A stretch of DNA of 64,000 nt from Elusimicrobiota bacterium (GCA_016714745.1 JADKCG010000015.1:16975-80974), one strand, 5' to 3'. Positions 34,985-45,230 are shown, counted from the first letter of the stretch. Notes: a model not told the origin generated them from the letters alone. Program-made: numbers and translations.

Positions 34985-36135
34985 ATGTTTCAGCGACTGC
35001 AGACATTTCGCCGGTTAGGCCACGAGACCTGCTTTCTTTGGGGCCCCCGGCAAGTGGGCAAAAGCACCTGGCTGGAGAAATCGTTCCCCAGCGCGCGGTC
35101 CTACAATTTACTTTTGTCGGATGATTATGACCGGCTTCAAAAAAAACCGTCCCTCTTACGGGAAGAGCTATTGGAAAATCCCGCCCTGGCCCGCCGTCCC
35201 ATCATTATCGACGAAGTTCAAAAAGTTCCCAAACTCTTAGACGAGGTTCAGTGGCTGATCACCCATGGGAAATTCCAGTTCATCCTCTGCGGATCCAGCG
35301 CTCGAAAACTGAAAAGAGGGGGCGGGAACTTGTTGGGCGGACGCGCCCTTCGCTATGAAATGTTTCCCCTGGTTTCCCGGGAAATTCCCCGTTTCCGTTT
35401 AGACTGGGCCTTGAACCGTGGACTTGTTCCAAGGCACTACCTTTCCGAAAATCACACGGACCTGATCCAGTCATACGTCGTTGACTATCTCAGAGAAGAG
35501 ATTGCCGAAGAAGCGTTGGTGCGCAACGTCCCCGCCTTCCATCGCTTTTTGGAATCCGCCGCGTTCAGCAACGGGGAAATCGTCAACGAGTTGAACATAG
35601 CCCAAGAGTGCGGGGTCAGCGGGCCCACCGTGCGACAATATTTCCAAATTTTAGAAGACACCTTGGTGGGCCGATTTCTCCCCGTGTTTCAGAAACGGCC
35701 GAAACGGAGGATCATCCGATCCCCTAAGTTTTATTACTTTGACGTAGGACTCGCCAATTTTTTGCTCAAACGGGGGCCCATCGTTGCTAAAAGCGAATCC
35801 TTCGGAAAAGCCTTTGAACATTCCTTTTTCAGGAAATAGTAGCGCACAGTCACTATTCGGGGAATTATTACCCGCTCTACTACTGGCGCACGGCGTCCCA
35901 ACTGGAAGTGGACTTTATTCTGGGAGATCACGAAGTCGCCGTGGAAGTTAAATCCACGGACATGGCCCAACCCCGCCACGCCAAAGGACTCCTGGCGTTC
36001 GCGGAAGAATACACAGTCAAAAAGTTGATCCTCGTGACACAAGACCCCCGCCCGAGACAAATGGGCCCCGTCCACGTCCTCCCCTGGGCCGATTTCCTCC
36101 ACCGTCTCTGGGACGGCCACATCCTCTCTTCATGA
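34985..36135 (+). CDS. DUF4143-family P-loop ATPase, one frameshift
   Basis: AAA-like ATPase with Walker A GPRQVGKST, Walker B RPIIIDEVQKVP, sensor LCGSSARKLKRGG and the trailing helix-turn-helix and DUF4143 nuclease-like part. The first frame ends FEHSFFRK at 35839; the expected continuation (FQEIVAHSHYSGNYYPLYYW, then EVDFILGDHEVAVEVKST) is in the next frame and reaches 36135. One extra T in the T5 run near 35830 joins them. The EVDF ... EVK pattern is PD-(D/E)XK-like. Function of the family is unclear; it often sits in accessory DNA, as here beside a transposase remnant. Confidence 0.85.
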
Positions 36136-36193
36136 GTTCGTTTCAAAAACCACAAAAATCGGCTTTCTTAAGGTAAAATGTGTTCGACGAATT

Positions 36194-37468
36194 ATGACTC
36201 AAACTCTCCGATTTTTGTTCCCCCTGCTTTTTCTCGCGCTTTCCTTGAGCGCTGGGGAACCGACGTCCATGGGGTCCAGACTCGACCTAAAACACTGTTA
36301 CGACCTGGCGGTTCAACAAAGTGAGCCACTGAAACGTCAACGGGAAGACATTGTTCGGTCACAATCACAGGCGCGTGCGGCCTTGGGTGGGGCCTTTCCG
36401 CATGTTTCTTGGGAATGGCGCGATATTCGACAAGACGGGAGCGGGATGGATTCCGGAGGGATCGGAAGCCTGCTGGAAAAAAACCAAATCGAATCGAAAT
36501 TCTCCCTTCAACAACCGCTGTTCACAGGCTTAAAAGAATTTTCCGCTTACGCCGGATTTAAACGGCAGGAGGCTCGGGATGAATGGCGACTGCGCCAGGC
36601 GGAACTCCAACTCTATGACGAAGTGTCCCGGGCCTTCTATGATGTGGTGGCCCTGGAATCTGCCCTCGTCAACAACGCCACCTCCGTTGCGCTTTCCCAA
36701 GACCGGCTTGCCGAACTGACATCGTTTTACCGACTGGGAAAATCCCGGGAAGGGGAAGTCTTTAGCGCAGAGTCCCAATGGACGGCGCTTAAGGCCATTC
36801 ACGTCCGCCTGAAAGGTCAAATCCGCGTGGCCCGGGAAACGCTTTCCTTCCTCCTTGGGCAAGAAGTGGGAGCCGCCCCCTTGGTTCAGGGTTCCGCCGA
36901 AACGCCGGAACCCGTCGCCCGATACTTGACCCTGGCGGCCCGTCGACCGGACCTGGAAGCCCAACGGCAAGAAGTGTTGGCCCAAACGTTGCGTGTCCGT
37001 TACGAAAAAGGGTCTTATTGGCCCATCGCGAATTTGTCGGGAAATTATTACACCCAACGCCCCAGCTTTTATGACCCCATCCAATGGGACGTGATGTTGA
37101 ACTTAGACGTCCCGCTTTTCCAGGGGGGCACCGTGGCCGCCCGAGTGAAGGATGCCCGATCTGGACTTCAGCAAGCCCAATTGTCCTTGGACTATTTAGA
37201 ACGGCAGATCCAAAGCGACGTTAAAAAAGCGTATGAGGCCTGGACGGCTTCCCTTGAAGAATCCCAAGCCTTGGGCGACGCCACCCACGCCGCCCAAAAA
37301 AGTTATGACGCCCAACGGCGGGAATACCGGTTGGGCCTGGTGACGAACCTGGACGTCATAAATGCCATGAACCTCATGCAAACCGCCAAGCGTGCATGGG
37401 ACGACGCCGACGTGGAAGCCCAACGCCGTTACGTCGCGTTGGTCGTCGTCACAGGGGCTCTGCCATGA
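36194..37468 (+). CDS. TolC-family outer membrane efflux protein
   Basis: 424 residues with a signal peptide (about 1-20, FLFPLLFLALSLSAG). Two repeats of the outer membrane efflux protein family: LDLKHCYDLAVQQSEPLKRQ near the start and RPDLEAQRQEVLAQTLRVRY in the second half, with long alpha-helical arms. It ends in ATGA overlap with the RND pump, so both are co-translated. A TAAAAT -10-like box lies at 36174-36179 with a leader of about 8 bases. Part of an efflux pump that spans the envelope. Confidence 0.92.
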   Translation: MTQTLRFLFPLLFLALSLSAGEPTSMGSRLDLKHCYDLAVQQSEPLKRQREDIVRSQSQARAALGGAFPHVSWEWRDIRQDGSGMDSGGIGSLLEKNQIESKFSLQQPLFTGLKEFSAYAGFKRQEARDEWRLRQAELQLYDEVSRAFYDVVALESALVNNATSVALSQDRLAELTSFYRLGKSREGEVFSAESQWTALKAIHVRLKGQIRVARETLSFLLGQEVGAAPLVQGSAETPEPVARYLTLAARRPDLEAQRQEVLAQTLRVRYEKGSYWPIANLSGNYYTQRPSFYDPIQWDVMLNLDVPLFQGGTVAARVKDARSGLQQAQLSLDYLERQIQSDVKKAYEAWTASLEESQALGDATHAAQKSYDAQRREYRLGLVTNLDVINAMNLMQTAKRAWDDADVEAQRRYVALVVVTGALP

Positions 37469-40400
37469 GACTATCCGACACCGCCATAAAAAACCCCGTC
37501 TTCGCCTGGATGCTTATGGCCGGGATGATCATTTTCGGCATCATCAGTTTCATGTCCATCGGCAAAAGCCAATTGCCCGATGTGGACTTTCCCATCATTA
37601 GCGTCACCGCCCGGTGGGAAGGAGCTTCCCCGGAGGTCATGGAAACCGATGTGGTGGACGTGATCGAAGACGCGGTGACTTCGGTCAAAGGCGTGAAAAA
37701 AATCAATTCCACCTCCCGCCTGGGTCAAGCCTCCATCATCATCGAATTCGATTTAAAAACAGACGTGGACGTGGCGCTCCAGGAGGTCCAAAGCACCATT
37801 TCCCAAGCCCAGTTCAACTTGCCGAAAGATCTCGACCCTCCGATCATCGCCAAGTTCAACCCGGAAGACCAACCCTTCATGTGGCTGTCGGTCTCCGGCG
37901 ACCGGCCCCTGCGTTATTTAATGGAGTTGGTGCGGGACAACCTAAAACAGGAGTTCACGACGATCCCCGGTGTGGGTAACGTTTTTCTGGGCGGCTATGT
38001 GGAACCGTCCCTGCGGGTGTGGCTGGACCCTAAAAAAATGGACGCCACGGAAATCACCGTTCAGGACGTCGTCGCCGCGGTCCAAAGCGAACACAGCGAA
38101 CGTCCCGCCGGATACCTCACCTCTCCGACTAAAGAATGGAATCTCCGCGTCATGGGAGAGATCGCCAAACCGGACGAATTCCAAAACCTCATCATCCCCA
38201 CACGCAACGGCGCGCCGGTGTACCGACGGTTCCAAATCAAAGACGTGGCCACCGTGGAAGATGGCCTGGCCGATGCCCGGGCCATTTCCCGCGTGAATCT
38301 CAAGCCCGCCGTGGGTCTCGGCATTTTAAAACAACGGAACGCCAACATGGTGGAAGTGGGCCGCCGCGTTACCGAGAAGGTGACAGCGCTCCAGAAAACC
38401 CTGCCGGCGGGCGTTCAATTGGCGGTCAACTTTGATGGAACCGCTTTTGTAAAACAATCCACCCACGAATTGAATTTCAACCTCATCCTCGCCGCGATCC
38501 TGACCTCCGTGATTTGTTGGCTCTTTTTGGGATCATGGAGTTCCGCGATTAATATCATCCTGGCCATCCCCACATCGATTTTGGGCACCTTTATTATCTT
38601 ACAGATGTTGGGGTTCACTCAAAACACGTTCACGCTGTTGGGCCTGACCTTGGTGGTTGGCATCGTGGTCGACGACGCCATCATGGTGTTGGAAAACATC
38701 GTCCGCCACCGGGAAATGGGCGAACCCCGGGTCCAAGCCGCGATCGTGGGCGCGAGGGAAATCTATTTCGCCGCCATGGCGACCTCCGTGGCCATTTTAG
38801 CCATCTTCCTCCCCGTGGTCTTTATTAAAGGCGTCATCGGGAAATATTTCTTCCAATTCGGAATGACCATTTCAGCGGCAGTCATGTTGTCTTTGCTGGA
38901 AGCGTTGACCCTCGCCCCCATGCGCTGTTCCCAGTTTTTAGAAGTGGGACAGGGCGGGATCGTGTCGCGCGCCATGGATCGATTGATGGAGGTGCTGACG
39001 CGCTGGTATAAGGTGGCCTTGGAACTCTGTCTTCGCAACCGATGGAAGGTCGTGGGCATTTCCATCCTGATTTTTGCCGCCTCCCTCTTTCTGTTCAAAC
39101 CCATCAAAAAAGAACTGATGCCGCCCCAAGACCAAAGTATGCTCTTCGTACGAATCCAAACCCCCGTGGGCTCTTCCTTGGCGTTTACGGATGACACGTT
39201 GAAAAAGGCGGAAACCTTCACGCTGTCGCGGGGGGAGGTGGAGCGGTACTACGCCGCGGTGGGCGGGTTTGAAGGGGGCGAAATCAACTCCGCGTTCATG
39301 TTCATCACCTTGAAACAACCGAAAGATCGCCCTGTCCAGCCTGGCCGAAAAAAGGCGTATACCCAACAGGAACTCATGGACATTTTCCGCGACGACTTAA
39401 ACAAAATCCCCGGCGTCGAAAAAGCCCTTTTGCAAGATCTCTCGGTCGCGGGAGGCGGCGCTGAACCCGGATTTCCCGTGGACCTTTCGCTCCGGGGCCG
39501 AGACTGGGACGAGTTGGCCCGGGTCAGCGAAATCGTCAAAGCCAAAATGAAAGAATCGGGTCTCATGGTAGACGTGGACTCCAATTATGAATTGGGCATG
39601 CCGGAAGTTCAAATTTTCCCTAACCGCGCCGCGGCCGCGGAACGGGGCGTTAGCGTCTCCGCCATTGGCGACGTGGTGAACGCCACCCTGGGTGGCCAGC
39701 GAGTGGGCAAATTCTCTCGGGGCGGTCGCCGCTACGATGTCCGAGTGCGTTTTTCTGAAACCGACCGCAACAAACCTTCCGACATTAGCAAGATCAGCGT
39801 GCGCAACAATCGGGGTCAGGTGGTTCCCCTGACCGACGTGATCACCGTACAAGAAAAGAAAACGCTCCTCACCATCACCCGGGAAAACCGTTCCCGCGCC
39901 ATTCGACTATACGCCAACGTGGCCACCGGAAAATCCCAAGCCGACGCGCTGAACGCCATGCGGAAAATAGAAAAGGACGTTTTACCGGAAGGAGTGAAAA
40001 TGGTTTTTTCGGGTGCCTCTGAAACGTTTCAAGAGGCGTTCATGGGACTGGCCATCGCGTTGGTACTGGGCGTTCTAATCGCCTACATGGTCTTGGGATC
40101 CCAATTCAACAGCTTCATTCACCCCCTCCTCGTCTTGCTGGCGCTCCCGTTCAGCATTACCGGCGCCGTGATGGCTCTGTATCTGGGGAACCAATCCTTG
40201 AATATGTTCAGCATGATTGGGATTGTCCTCTTGATGGGGATCGTCAAAAAGAACTCCATCATGCTGGTGGATTTCACAAACGAACGGCGAACGAAAAAAG
40301 GGCTCAACGTAAGAGAGGCGCTCATGGACGCTTGCCCCATCCGACTCCGCCCGATTCTCATGACCACGGTCGCCACCGTCGCCGCCGCGATTCCCCCCGC

Positions 40401-40590
40401 CCTGGCGCTCGGCCCTGGGGCCGAAACCCGCGTGCCCATGGCCCTGGTGATCATCGGCGGCGTCTCTGTCTCCGCGCTATTAACCCTTTTCGTCGTCCCC
40501 TGCGCCTACAGCCTCACCGCCCGCCTCGAAAACCACACACACGACGTCGACCTCAAAGAAGCCCTTAAACAGTTGGGCGAACTGAGATAA
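37465..40590 (+). CDS. RND-family efflux permease (HAE1/AcrB-like)
   Basis: 1041 residues from ATG 37465 (MRLSDTAIKNPVFAWMLMAG). Twelve predicted helices and two large periplasmic loops as in AcrB; the proton relay aspartates are in GIVVDDAIMVLENIV. Porter-domain motifs such as DVALQEVQSTISQAQFNLP are present. The sequence resembles the broad, multidrug-like HAE1 group rather than the heavy-metal group. Only a TolC-like gene is upstream; no membrane fusion protein is encoded next to it, so an adaptor must come from elsewhere. Substrate unknown. Confidence 0.94.
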   Translation: MRLSDTAIKNPVFAWMLMAGMIIFGIISFMSIGKSQLPDVDFPIISVTARWEGASPEVMETDVVDVIEDAVTSVKGVKKINSTSRLGQASIIIEFDLKTDVDVALQEVQSTISQAQFNLPKDLDPPIIAKFNPEDQPFMWLSVSGDRPLRYLMELVRDNLKQEFTTIPGVGNVFLGGYVEPSLRVWLDPKKMDATEITVQDVVAAVQSEHSERPAGYLTSPTKEWNLRVMGEIAKPDEFQNLIIPTRNGAPVYRRFQIKDVATVEDGLADARAISRVNLKPAVGLGILKQRNANMVEVGRRVTEKVTALQKTLPAGVQLAVNFDGTAFVKQSTHELNFNLILAAILTSVICWLFLGSWSSAINIILAIPTSILGTFIILQMLGFTQNTFTLLGLTLVVGIVVDDAIMVLENIVRHREMGEPRVQAAIVGAREIYFAAMATSVAILAIFLPVVFIKGVIGKYFFQFGMTISAAVMLSLLEALTLAPMRCSQFLEVGQGGIVSRAMDRLMEVLTRWYKVALELCLRNRWKVVGISILIFAASLFLFKPIKKELMPPQDQSMLFVRIQTPVGSSLAFTDDTLKKAETFTLSRGEVERYYAAVGGFEGGEINSAFMFITLKQPKDRPVQPGRKKAYTQQELMDIFRDDLNKIPGVEKALLQDLSVAGGGAEPGFPVDLSLRGRDWDELARVSEIVKAKMKESGLMVDVDSNYELGMPEVQIFPNRAAAAERGVSVSAIGDVVNATLGGQRVGKFSRGGRRYDVRVRFSETDRNKPSDISKISVRNNRGQVVPLTDVITVQEKKTLLTITRENRSRAIRLYANVATGKSQADALNAMRKIEKDVLPEGVKMVFSGASETFQEAFMGLAIALVLGVLIAYMVLGSQFNSFIHPLLVLLALPFSITGAVMALYLGNQSLNMFSMIGIVLLMGIVKKNSIMLVDFTNERRTKKGLNVREALMDACPIRLRPILMTTVATVAAAIPPALALGPGAETRVPMALVIIGGVSVSALLTLFVVPCAYSLTARLENHTHDVDLKEALKQLGELR

Positions 40591-40652
40591 AGAGGGAGCC
40601 ATGTTTAACGATCGACGTGACGCGGGTCGACAGACAGACAAATCAAAAGGGC

Positions 40653-41939
40653 TCAAGTCTTGACTTGGGATTCCTCGCTTTCATTCGCGCCTCCCGCCCT
40701 TTTCTGAAGGACTACGACGGTTTCCACGTGGGGGGTATGGGGGAAGAGGTCCACCGCTTGCGCCGCCTCCACTTGATACGTGGGGCTCAAAAGGCTCAGG
40801 TCGCGCGCGAGGGCTTCAAGGTGACAAGAGACATAGACCCAGCGGTGGATGGGATGATGGAGAAGGAGTTTCAACACATCGGGTTGGAGGCCGGGGCGGG
40901 GGGGGTCCATCACCGCCACAGACCTCGGCGCTTTCCACGCCTCTAAAAAATGGGGCGATTTGGCAAAAGACGCAGCGTCTAGGGTATGAAATTCCACCCG
41001 GGAAATACCAAAAGCTTGGGCATTCGCCTGGGCGTCGGCCACCGCTTGGGGGTTCAGTTCAATGCCAATGATTCGGTCCGCCCGATCCGCACAATAGAGC
41101 CCGATGGAGCCGGAACCACAGTATACGTCAAACAAGACCACATCCCTCCCCCTGTCTGTTTCAGCGGCTTTGTCGTCCCAGGCACCGGACACACGGATAC
41201 CGGCCGCGCCAACGAGCGGAAGGGAATGGGCTTTTTGAGACAGTCCCTCTTTAATCACTTGATACAAGAGTTCCGCTCCCCGGGTGTTCGTCTGAAAAAA
41301 GGTTCGGGGTGAAATTTTATAGGTCAGGTTTCCCAGTTTTTCTTCAATAAATCCCGGCCCTATCAATACCGCCCGCTCCTCTCCCCACGCCACGTCCGAG
41401 AGACCCGCGTTCACGCTCCACACCACCGTATCCACGCGCGCCCCACTGGACTTCAGGGCCTCTAGGAAAGACTCTTTGGGAATCTCCCCCTCCGCGGTGA
41501 CCAGAACCACCATCCTCTGGCCCGTGTTCTTCCCCTCCCGAACAACAAGATAGCGCAAAAAACCCCGATGGGATTTCAAATGGTATGTGGGAAGGTTTTC
41601 CTTAACGGCCCAGGCACGAACCGACGCCAACAACCGCCCCACCTCGGAAGATTGCAGGCGACATTCCGTTAAGTCCACGATCCGGTCGAACTTTCCTTTT
41701 TGCCGAAGGCCGAGAAGCGGCGGGGCATCTTTCAATCCACCAAAAGCGAACTCCATTTTGTTCCGATAAAAGCATTCGTCCGGCGAGGACACCATGGGGA
41801 GGAACGTCGTGACGGGAAAGGGCTGGAGAACCCGCCGAACCATCGCTTCTTTGGCCGCCACCTGTTGCGCATAAGGCTGATCTTGGGTGGCACACCCTCC
41901 GCACACCCCGAAATGGGGGCAAAGATCCGGATCAATCAC
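40653..41939 (-). CDS. RumA/TrmA-family RNA (uracil-5-)-methyltransferase
   Basis: 428 residues from GTG 41939. The N-terminus CPHFGVCGGCATQD binds a 4Fe-4S cluster with a later cysteine (TECRLQ). The SAM fold has FDVYCGSGSIGLYCA and VMDPPRPGLQ, and the nucleophilic cysteine is in YVSCHLEALARDL. This family methylates U1939/U747 in 23S rRNA or U54 in tRNA; which site is targeted cannot be told. It overlaps vanZ (GTGA) and ends a five-gene unit. Confidence 0.93.
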   Translation of the reverse strand: MIDPDLCPHFGVCGGCATQDQPYAQQVAAKEAMVRRVLQPFPVTTFLPMVSSPDECFYRNKMEFAFGGLKDAPPLLGLRQKGKFDRIVDLTECRLQSSEVGRLLASVRAWAVKENLPTYHLKSHRGFLRYLVVREGKNTGQRMVVLVTAEGEIPKESFLEALKSSGARVDTVVWSVNAGLSDVAWGEERAVLIGPGFIEEKLGNLTYKISPRTFFQTNTRGAELLYQVIKEGLSQKAHSLPLVGAAGIRVSGAWDDKAAETDRGRDVVLFDVYCGSGSIGLYCADRADRIIGIELNPQAVADAQANAQAFGISRVEFHTLDAASFAKSPHFLEAWKAPRSVAVMDPPRPGLQPDVLKLLLHHPIHRWVYVSCHLEALARDLSLLSPTYQVEAAQAVDLFPHTPHVETVVVLQKRAGGANESEESQVKT

Positions 41940-42346
41940 TGGACGGCTGATGGTTTGGAGGTTTTAAAGAGAGAGGATTTCCGCTGGCGGACGTAGAGGG
42001 AGAGGACCAAGGCCGCGCCCAAGGAATCCAATACCACATCGCGGACTTTGCCGAACCGGCCGGGAACAAAAGATTGGTGCCACTCGTCGGAAACGGCGTA
42101 AAGGACACAGAGGAACAGCCCCACCACCAGGACACGCCGCGCCTGCCAACCGATTCTCGACAGAGCTCGCGCCAAAAAAAAGGCCAAGACGCCGTAGACA
42201 AAGAGATGCGCGAATTTCCGAAACATCAGTTCTGGAAGTTCCGCCCCCCCGCCAGTTCGATAATCTGGAATAGAGGAAAAGTAAAAGATGAGGCCCGCCC
42301 ACCCCACCACCGGCCCCCACAGGGAAAGCCATCGAAGCGTTTTCAC
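41936..42346 (-). CDS. VanZ-like membrane protein
   Basis: 136 residues with about four helices. The motifs FYFSSIPDY near the start, FRKFAHLFVYGVLAFFLARA and AVSDEWHQSFVPGRFGKVRDVVLDSLGA are typical of the VanZ family, whose members include a teicoplanin resistance factor but mostly have unknown roles. It overlaps radC and the methyltransferase gene by 4 bases each. Confidence 0.88.
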   Translation of the reverse strand: MKTLRWLSLWGPVVGWAGLIFYFSSIPDYRTGGGAELPELMFRKFAHLFVYGVLAFFLARALSRIGWQARRVLVVGLFLCVLYAVSDEWHQSFVPGRFGKVRDVVLDSLGAALVLSLYVRQRKSSLFKTSKPSAVQ

Positions 42347-43101
42347 AAAAGCCCCTTGTCTCGAAAACTGAAATAGCGGCCGTTCCCCACGATGAGGTGG
42401 TCCAACACAGTGACCCCAATGGTTTTAGCGGCCTGAACAAGAAGAGCGGTCAAGCGTTTGTCGTCCGGAGACGGAGTGGGATCGCCCGAGGGATGGTTGT
42501 GCACAAAAATGAGCCCGGCGGCATTCGCCGCCAGGGCTCCGGCCACCACGCGGCGCGGGTAGACCGCGGCTTGGTCGATGGTCCCTTCGGCCAACCGGTC
42601 TTTGCCGATCACCCGGTTTTTGGTGGAAAGGTAGACCACGTCAAACACTTCGTTTTTGAGACCTTCCAGCGAGGCGCGGCAATAAGACAAGACCGCTTCC
42701 GGGGAATTCAGCAGATCCGCTTGGCGTGCTTCCGTCTCAAAATAGCGTTCCATCACCCCACGAATCAATGACACAAAAGCGCCTGTGCTCGGGCCCGCTC
42801 CTTCCACCAAAGCCAACTGATCCGAGCTTGCGTCCAAAACCCCCTTGAAGGAACCAAACTTGTCCAACAACCGTTTGGCCAAAGGTTTTGTGTCACAGCG
42901 GGCAAAAGCGTATGTCAGGAGAAGTTCCAACAGCTCATAGTCCGCGAAGCCTTTCCCCCCAACGGATTCCCAGCGCGCCCGCAGGCGTCGTCGGTGCCCC
43001 CAATGGTCCGGATCCTCCGGAAGGGTTTCGCCATTCGTTGGCACGGCCGCCCCAAGAGTCGGGTCCAACAACGCCGTCCCCGTTTCCCGCGCCCGCGCCA
43101 C
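42343..43101 (-). CDS. radC: RadC-family JAB/JAMM protein
   Basis: 252 residues from GTG 43101, behind AAGGA. The N-terminal helix-hairpin-helix region (DYELLELLLTYAFARCDTKPLAKRL) is followed by the JAB1/MPN domain with the zinc motif HNHPSGDPTPSPDD. The ORF is open further upstream into the thioesterase gene, but that part is antisense-like. Role in DNA repair is disputed for the family. It is co-transcribed with the thioesterase and vanZ. Confidence 0.9.
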   Translation of the reverse strand: MARARETGTALLDPTLGAAVPTNGETLPEDPDHWGHRRRLRARWESVGGKGFADYELLELLLTYAFARCDTKPLAKRLLDKFGSFKGVLDASSDQLALVEGAGPSTGAFVSLIRGVMERYFETEARQADLLNSPEAVLSYCRASLEGLKNEVFDVVYLSTKNRVIGKDRLAEGTIDQAAVYPRRVVAGALAANAAGLIFVHNHPSGDPTPSPDDKRLTALLVQAAKTIGVTVLDHLIVGNGRYFSFRDKGLL

Positions 43102-43105
43102 CGCT

Positions 43106-43528
43106 TTATCCTTCCTTGGCAAGAGGGACCACCGCCCGAAGCAGGATGTCTTTGACAGCGGGAGGAACCGGCACGGGCTTCCAGGATTTATTGACGAAAG
43201 GATGTTTCGTGAACCCGAGGGCCATGCGTTTTCCCGTATCGCCATTGACAAGTTCATACTCAAAGGTCATGGACGCCCGACCGAGATCGGAAATTCTCGT
43301 CCGAATTTTAATCAGGTCATCGTAATGGGCGGGCGCCAAATATTTCACCTGGGTTTCCATGACCGGAAGATAAATCCCTTGCTCTTCTAAATCCCGATAC
43401 CGCACCCCCATTTCCCGCATAAACTCCGTCCGCCCGCGCTCAAAAAGCACGAGGTAGTTGGCATAATACACAACGCCCATTCGATCCGTGTCCGCATACG
43501 AAACGCGAAAATCCAGTTCGTGGATCAA
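43106..43528 (-). CDS. YbgC/4HBT acyl-CoA thioesterase
   Basis: 140-residue hotdog-fold thioesterase. DFRVSYADTDRMGVVYYANYL carries the catalytic aspartate region (YADTDRMGVVYYANY), then FERGRTEFMREMG. In Proteobacteria YbgC is part of the tol-pal operon; here it lies between pfp and radC. It follows pfp by 10 bases. Substrate (short or long acyl-CoA) unknown. Confidence 0.92.
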   Translation of the reverse strand: MIHELDFRVSYADTDRMGVVYYANYLVLFERGRTEFMREMGVRYRDLEEQGIYLPVMETQVKYLAPAHYDDLIKIRTRISDLGRASMTFEYELVNGDTGKRMALGFTKHPFVNKSWKPVPVPPAVKDILLRAVVPLAKEG

Positions 43529-43538
43529 AGGAAAGACC

Positions 43539-45200
43539 CTACGATTCCAACTGAAGAGTTTTGGTCGTAATATCCGTCACTGAAGACGGTCCAAAATACT
43601 GGATGGGGCCAGGGTAGACGTAGGCATCTTCCAAAACCAAAGAGTCTCGCATTTTTTCAAAAGCGCGGAACGGAGGACCGTCGAGTTTGACGAGGGCTTT
43701 TTGGATGACGGGTTTTTCTTTTCCCTTTCGGCGTTCCACGTTCATCATGGAGGTGAGAGGAACACCCCCGGGGACCCACTGGGCGGCCGGTTGGGTGAGA
43801 TTTTTTACCGACGACAAATAACCGGACAAACCGTTCAACGACAACACCGCCGCGTTGTAGCCCAACGCATAGCAATAGGTGGCGTCGAAGTTTGACGGCG
43901 CGCCGCATCGGCCCTCGTAGCCAAAGAAGTGGGTAATGGCGGCGAATTTCCCGGCATATTTTCCCTCGGCTTTTAAGACGGCCAAACGGGTTTTGACCAT
44001 TTCCACCAACAGTTTTTCCGTCTCGATCTGGGACACCTGCACGTTTCCGTGAGGATCCCGATCCAGCATCAACTGGGCCTGAATGCTCTGGGGCAAAGAA
44101 TTGAGTAACGCGGCCAACGGCGCGGACAGAGCGCTGGCCACGATGCTCCGCTTTTCTTCAAAGGAAGACACCGAGGCCAAACGGGGTTCCTGGGCGGCCA
44201 AGGTATCGTTCAACCCGGAAATCAAGTCTTTCATTTCCGGAATAAACTCAATGAGCCCTTCGGGGATCAATACCACGCCGTAGTTCTTTTTGGTTTCGGC
44301 GCGGCGGGCCACCGCCTGGGCAATTTGGTCCACCCCCTGGGCCAGGGTCATCTTCTTCGCCAACACTTCTTCGCCGATCAAGGCCAGGTTGGGTTGGGTT
44401 TTCAAAGCGACCTCAAGCGTGATGTGGGACGCGCTCCGCCCCATCAACCGCACAAAGTGCCAATATTTCTGGGCCGACAAAACGTCCCGGCAAATGTTCC
44501 CCACCACCTCCGAATAGATCTTGGTCGCGGTGTCAAAACCGAAAGACGCTTCAATGTCCTCATTCTTCAAATCCCCGTCAATGGTTTTCGGAACACCGAC
44601 GACGCTGATGGCGAGTCCCTGGGCCTTAAAATATTCCGCCAAGAGCGCCGCGTTCGTGTTTGAATCGTCTCCGCCCACCACCACCAGAGCATCGAGCCGA
44701 TTGGTTTCGAGCGTTTGTTTGGCCGCATTAAACTGTTCCGGCGTCTCAATTTTCGTTCGGCCAGACTGGATCATGTCAAATCCACCGGTGTTGCGGTATC
44801 GATCCACCAACGGAGCGGTGAGATCAACCCATTTGTTCTCCAAAATTCCAGAAGGACCGCCCAAAAATCCAATGAGCTTATTTTTGGGATTGGCTTTCTT
44901 CAAAGCGTCAAAAAGTCCCGCCAACACGTTGTGCCCCCCCGGCGCCTGTCCGCCGGACAAGACAACCCCTAAACGGATGGATTTCTTCCCCACAACAGCG
45001 TTCCGCCCCTTTGAAAACACGGCCAATGGAAGGCCATAGGTTTTTGGAAAAATAGACTGGAGCGAGGATTGGTCCGATAGGCTCTGAGTGGGTTTTCCCA
45101 TCCGAGGCAGAACCCCCGTTGGTCCTGACCGCAAGACCGCCGGAAGCGTGGGTTTGAATTTGGATCGTTCGATTTGAAGTTCGGATTTAATGGTTGGCAT
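43539..45200 (-). CDS. pfp: Pyrophosphate-dependent 6-phosphofructokinase
   Basis: 553 residues, longer than bacterial ATP-PFK and of the plant/spirochete-like PPi class. VLSGGQAPGGHNVLAG starts the nucleotide-fold; the GGDDSN motif (second Asp in place of Gly) marks PPi specificity; PKTIDGDLK holds the catalytic Asp; FVRLMGRSASHITLEVALK follows. The reaction is fructose-6-P plus PPi to fructose-1,6-bisphosphate. It starts at ATG 45200. Tandem hairpins lie in its upstream region. It pairs with the aldolase gene upstream. Confidence 0.94.
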   Translation of the reverse strand: MPTIKSELQIERSKFKPTLPAVLRSGPTGVLPRMGKPTQSLSDQSSLQSIFPKTYGLPLAVFSKGRNAVVGKKSIRLGVVLSGGQAPGGHNVLAGLFDALKKANPKNKLIGFLGGPSGILENKWVDLTAPLVDRYRNTGGFDMIQSGRTKIETPEQFNAAKQTLETNRLDALVVVGGDDSNTNAALLAEYFKAQGLAISVVGVPKTIDGDLKNEDIEASFGFDTATKIYSEVVGNICRDVLSAQKYWHFVRLMGRSASHITLEVALKTQPNLALIGEEVLAKKMTLAQGVDQIAQAVARRAETKKNYGVVLIPEGLIEFIPEMKDLISGLNDTLAAQEPRLASVSSFEEKRSIVASALSAPLAALLNSLPQSIQAQLMLDRDPHGNVQVSQIETEKLLVEMVKTRLAVLKAEGKYAGKFAAITHFFGYEGRCGAPSNFDATYCYALGYNAAVLSLNGLSGYLSSVKNLTQPAAQWVPGGVPLTSMMNVERRKGKEKPVIQKALVKLDGPPFRAFEKMRDSLVLEDAYVYPGPIQYFGPSSVTDITTKTLQLES

Positions 45201-45230
45201 GGAAGCTGACCTCAGCGAAATAAAAACCCT

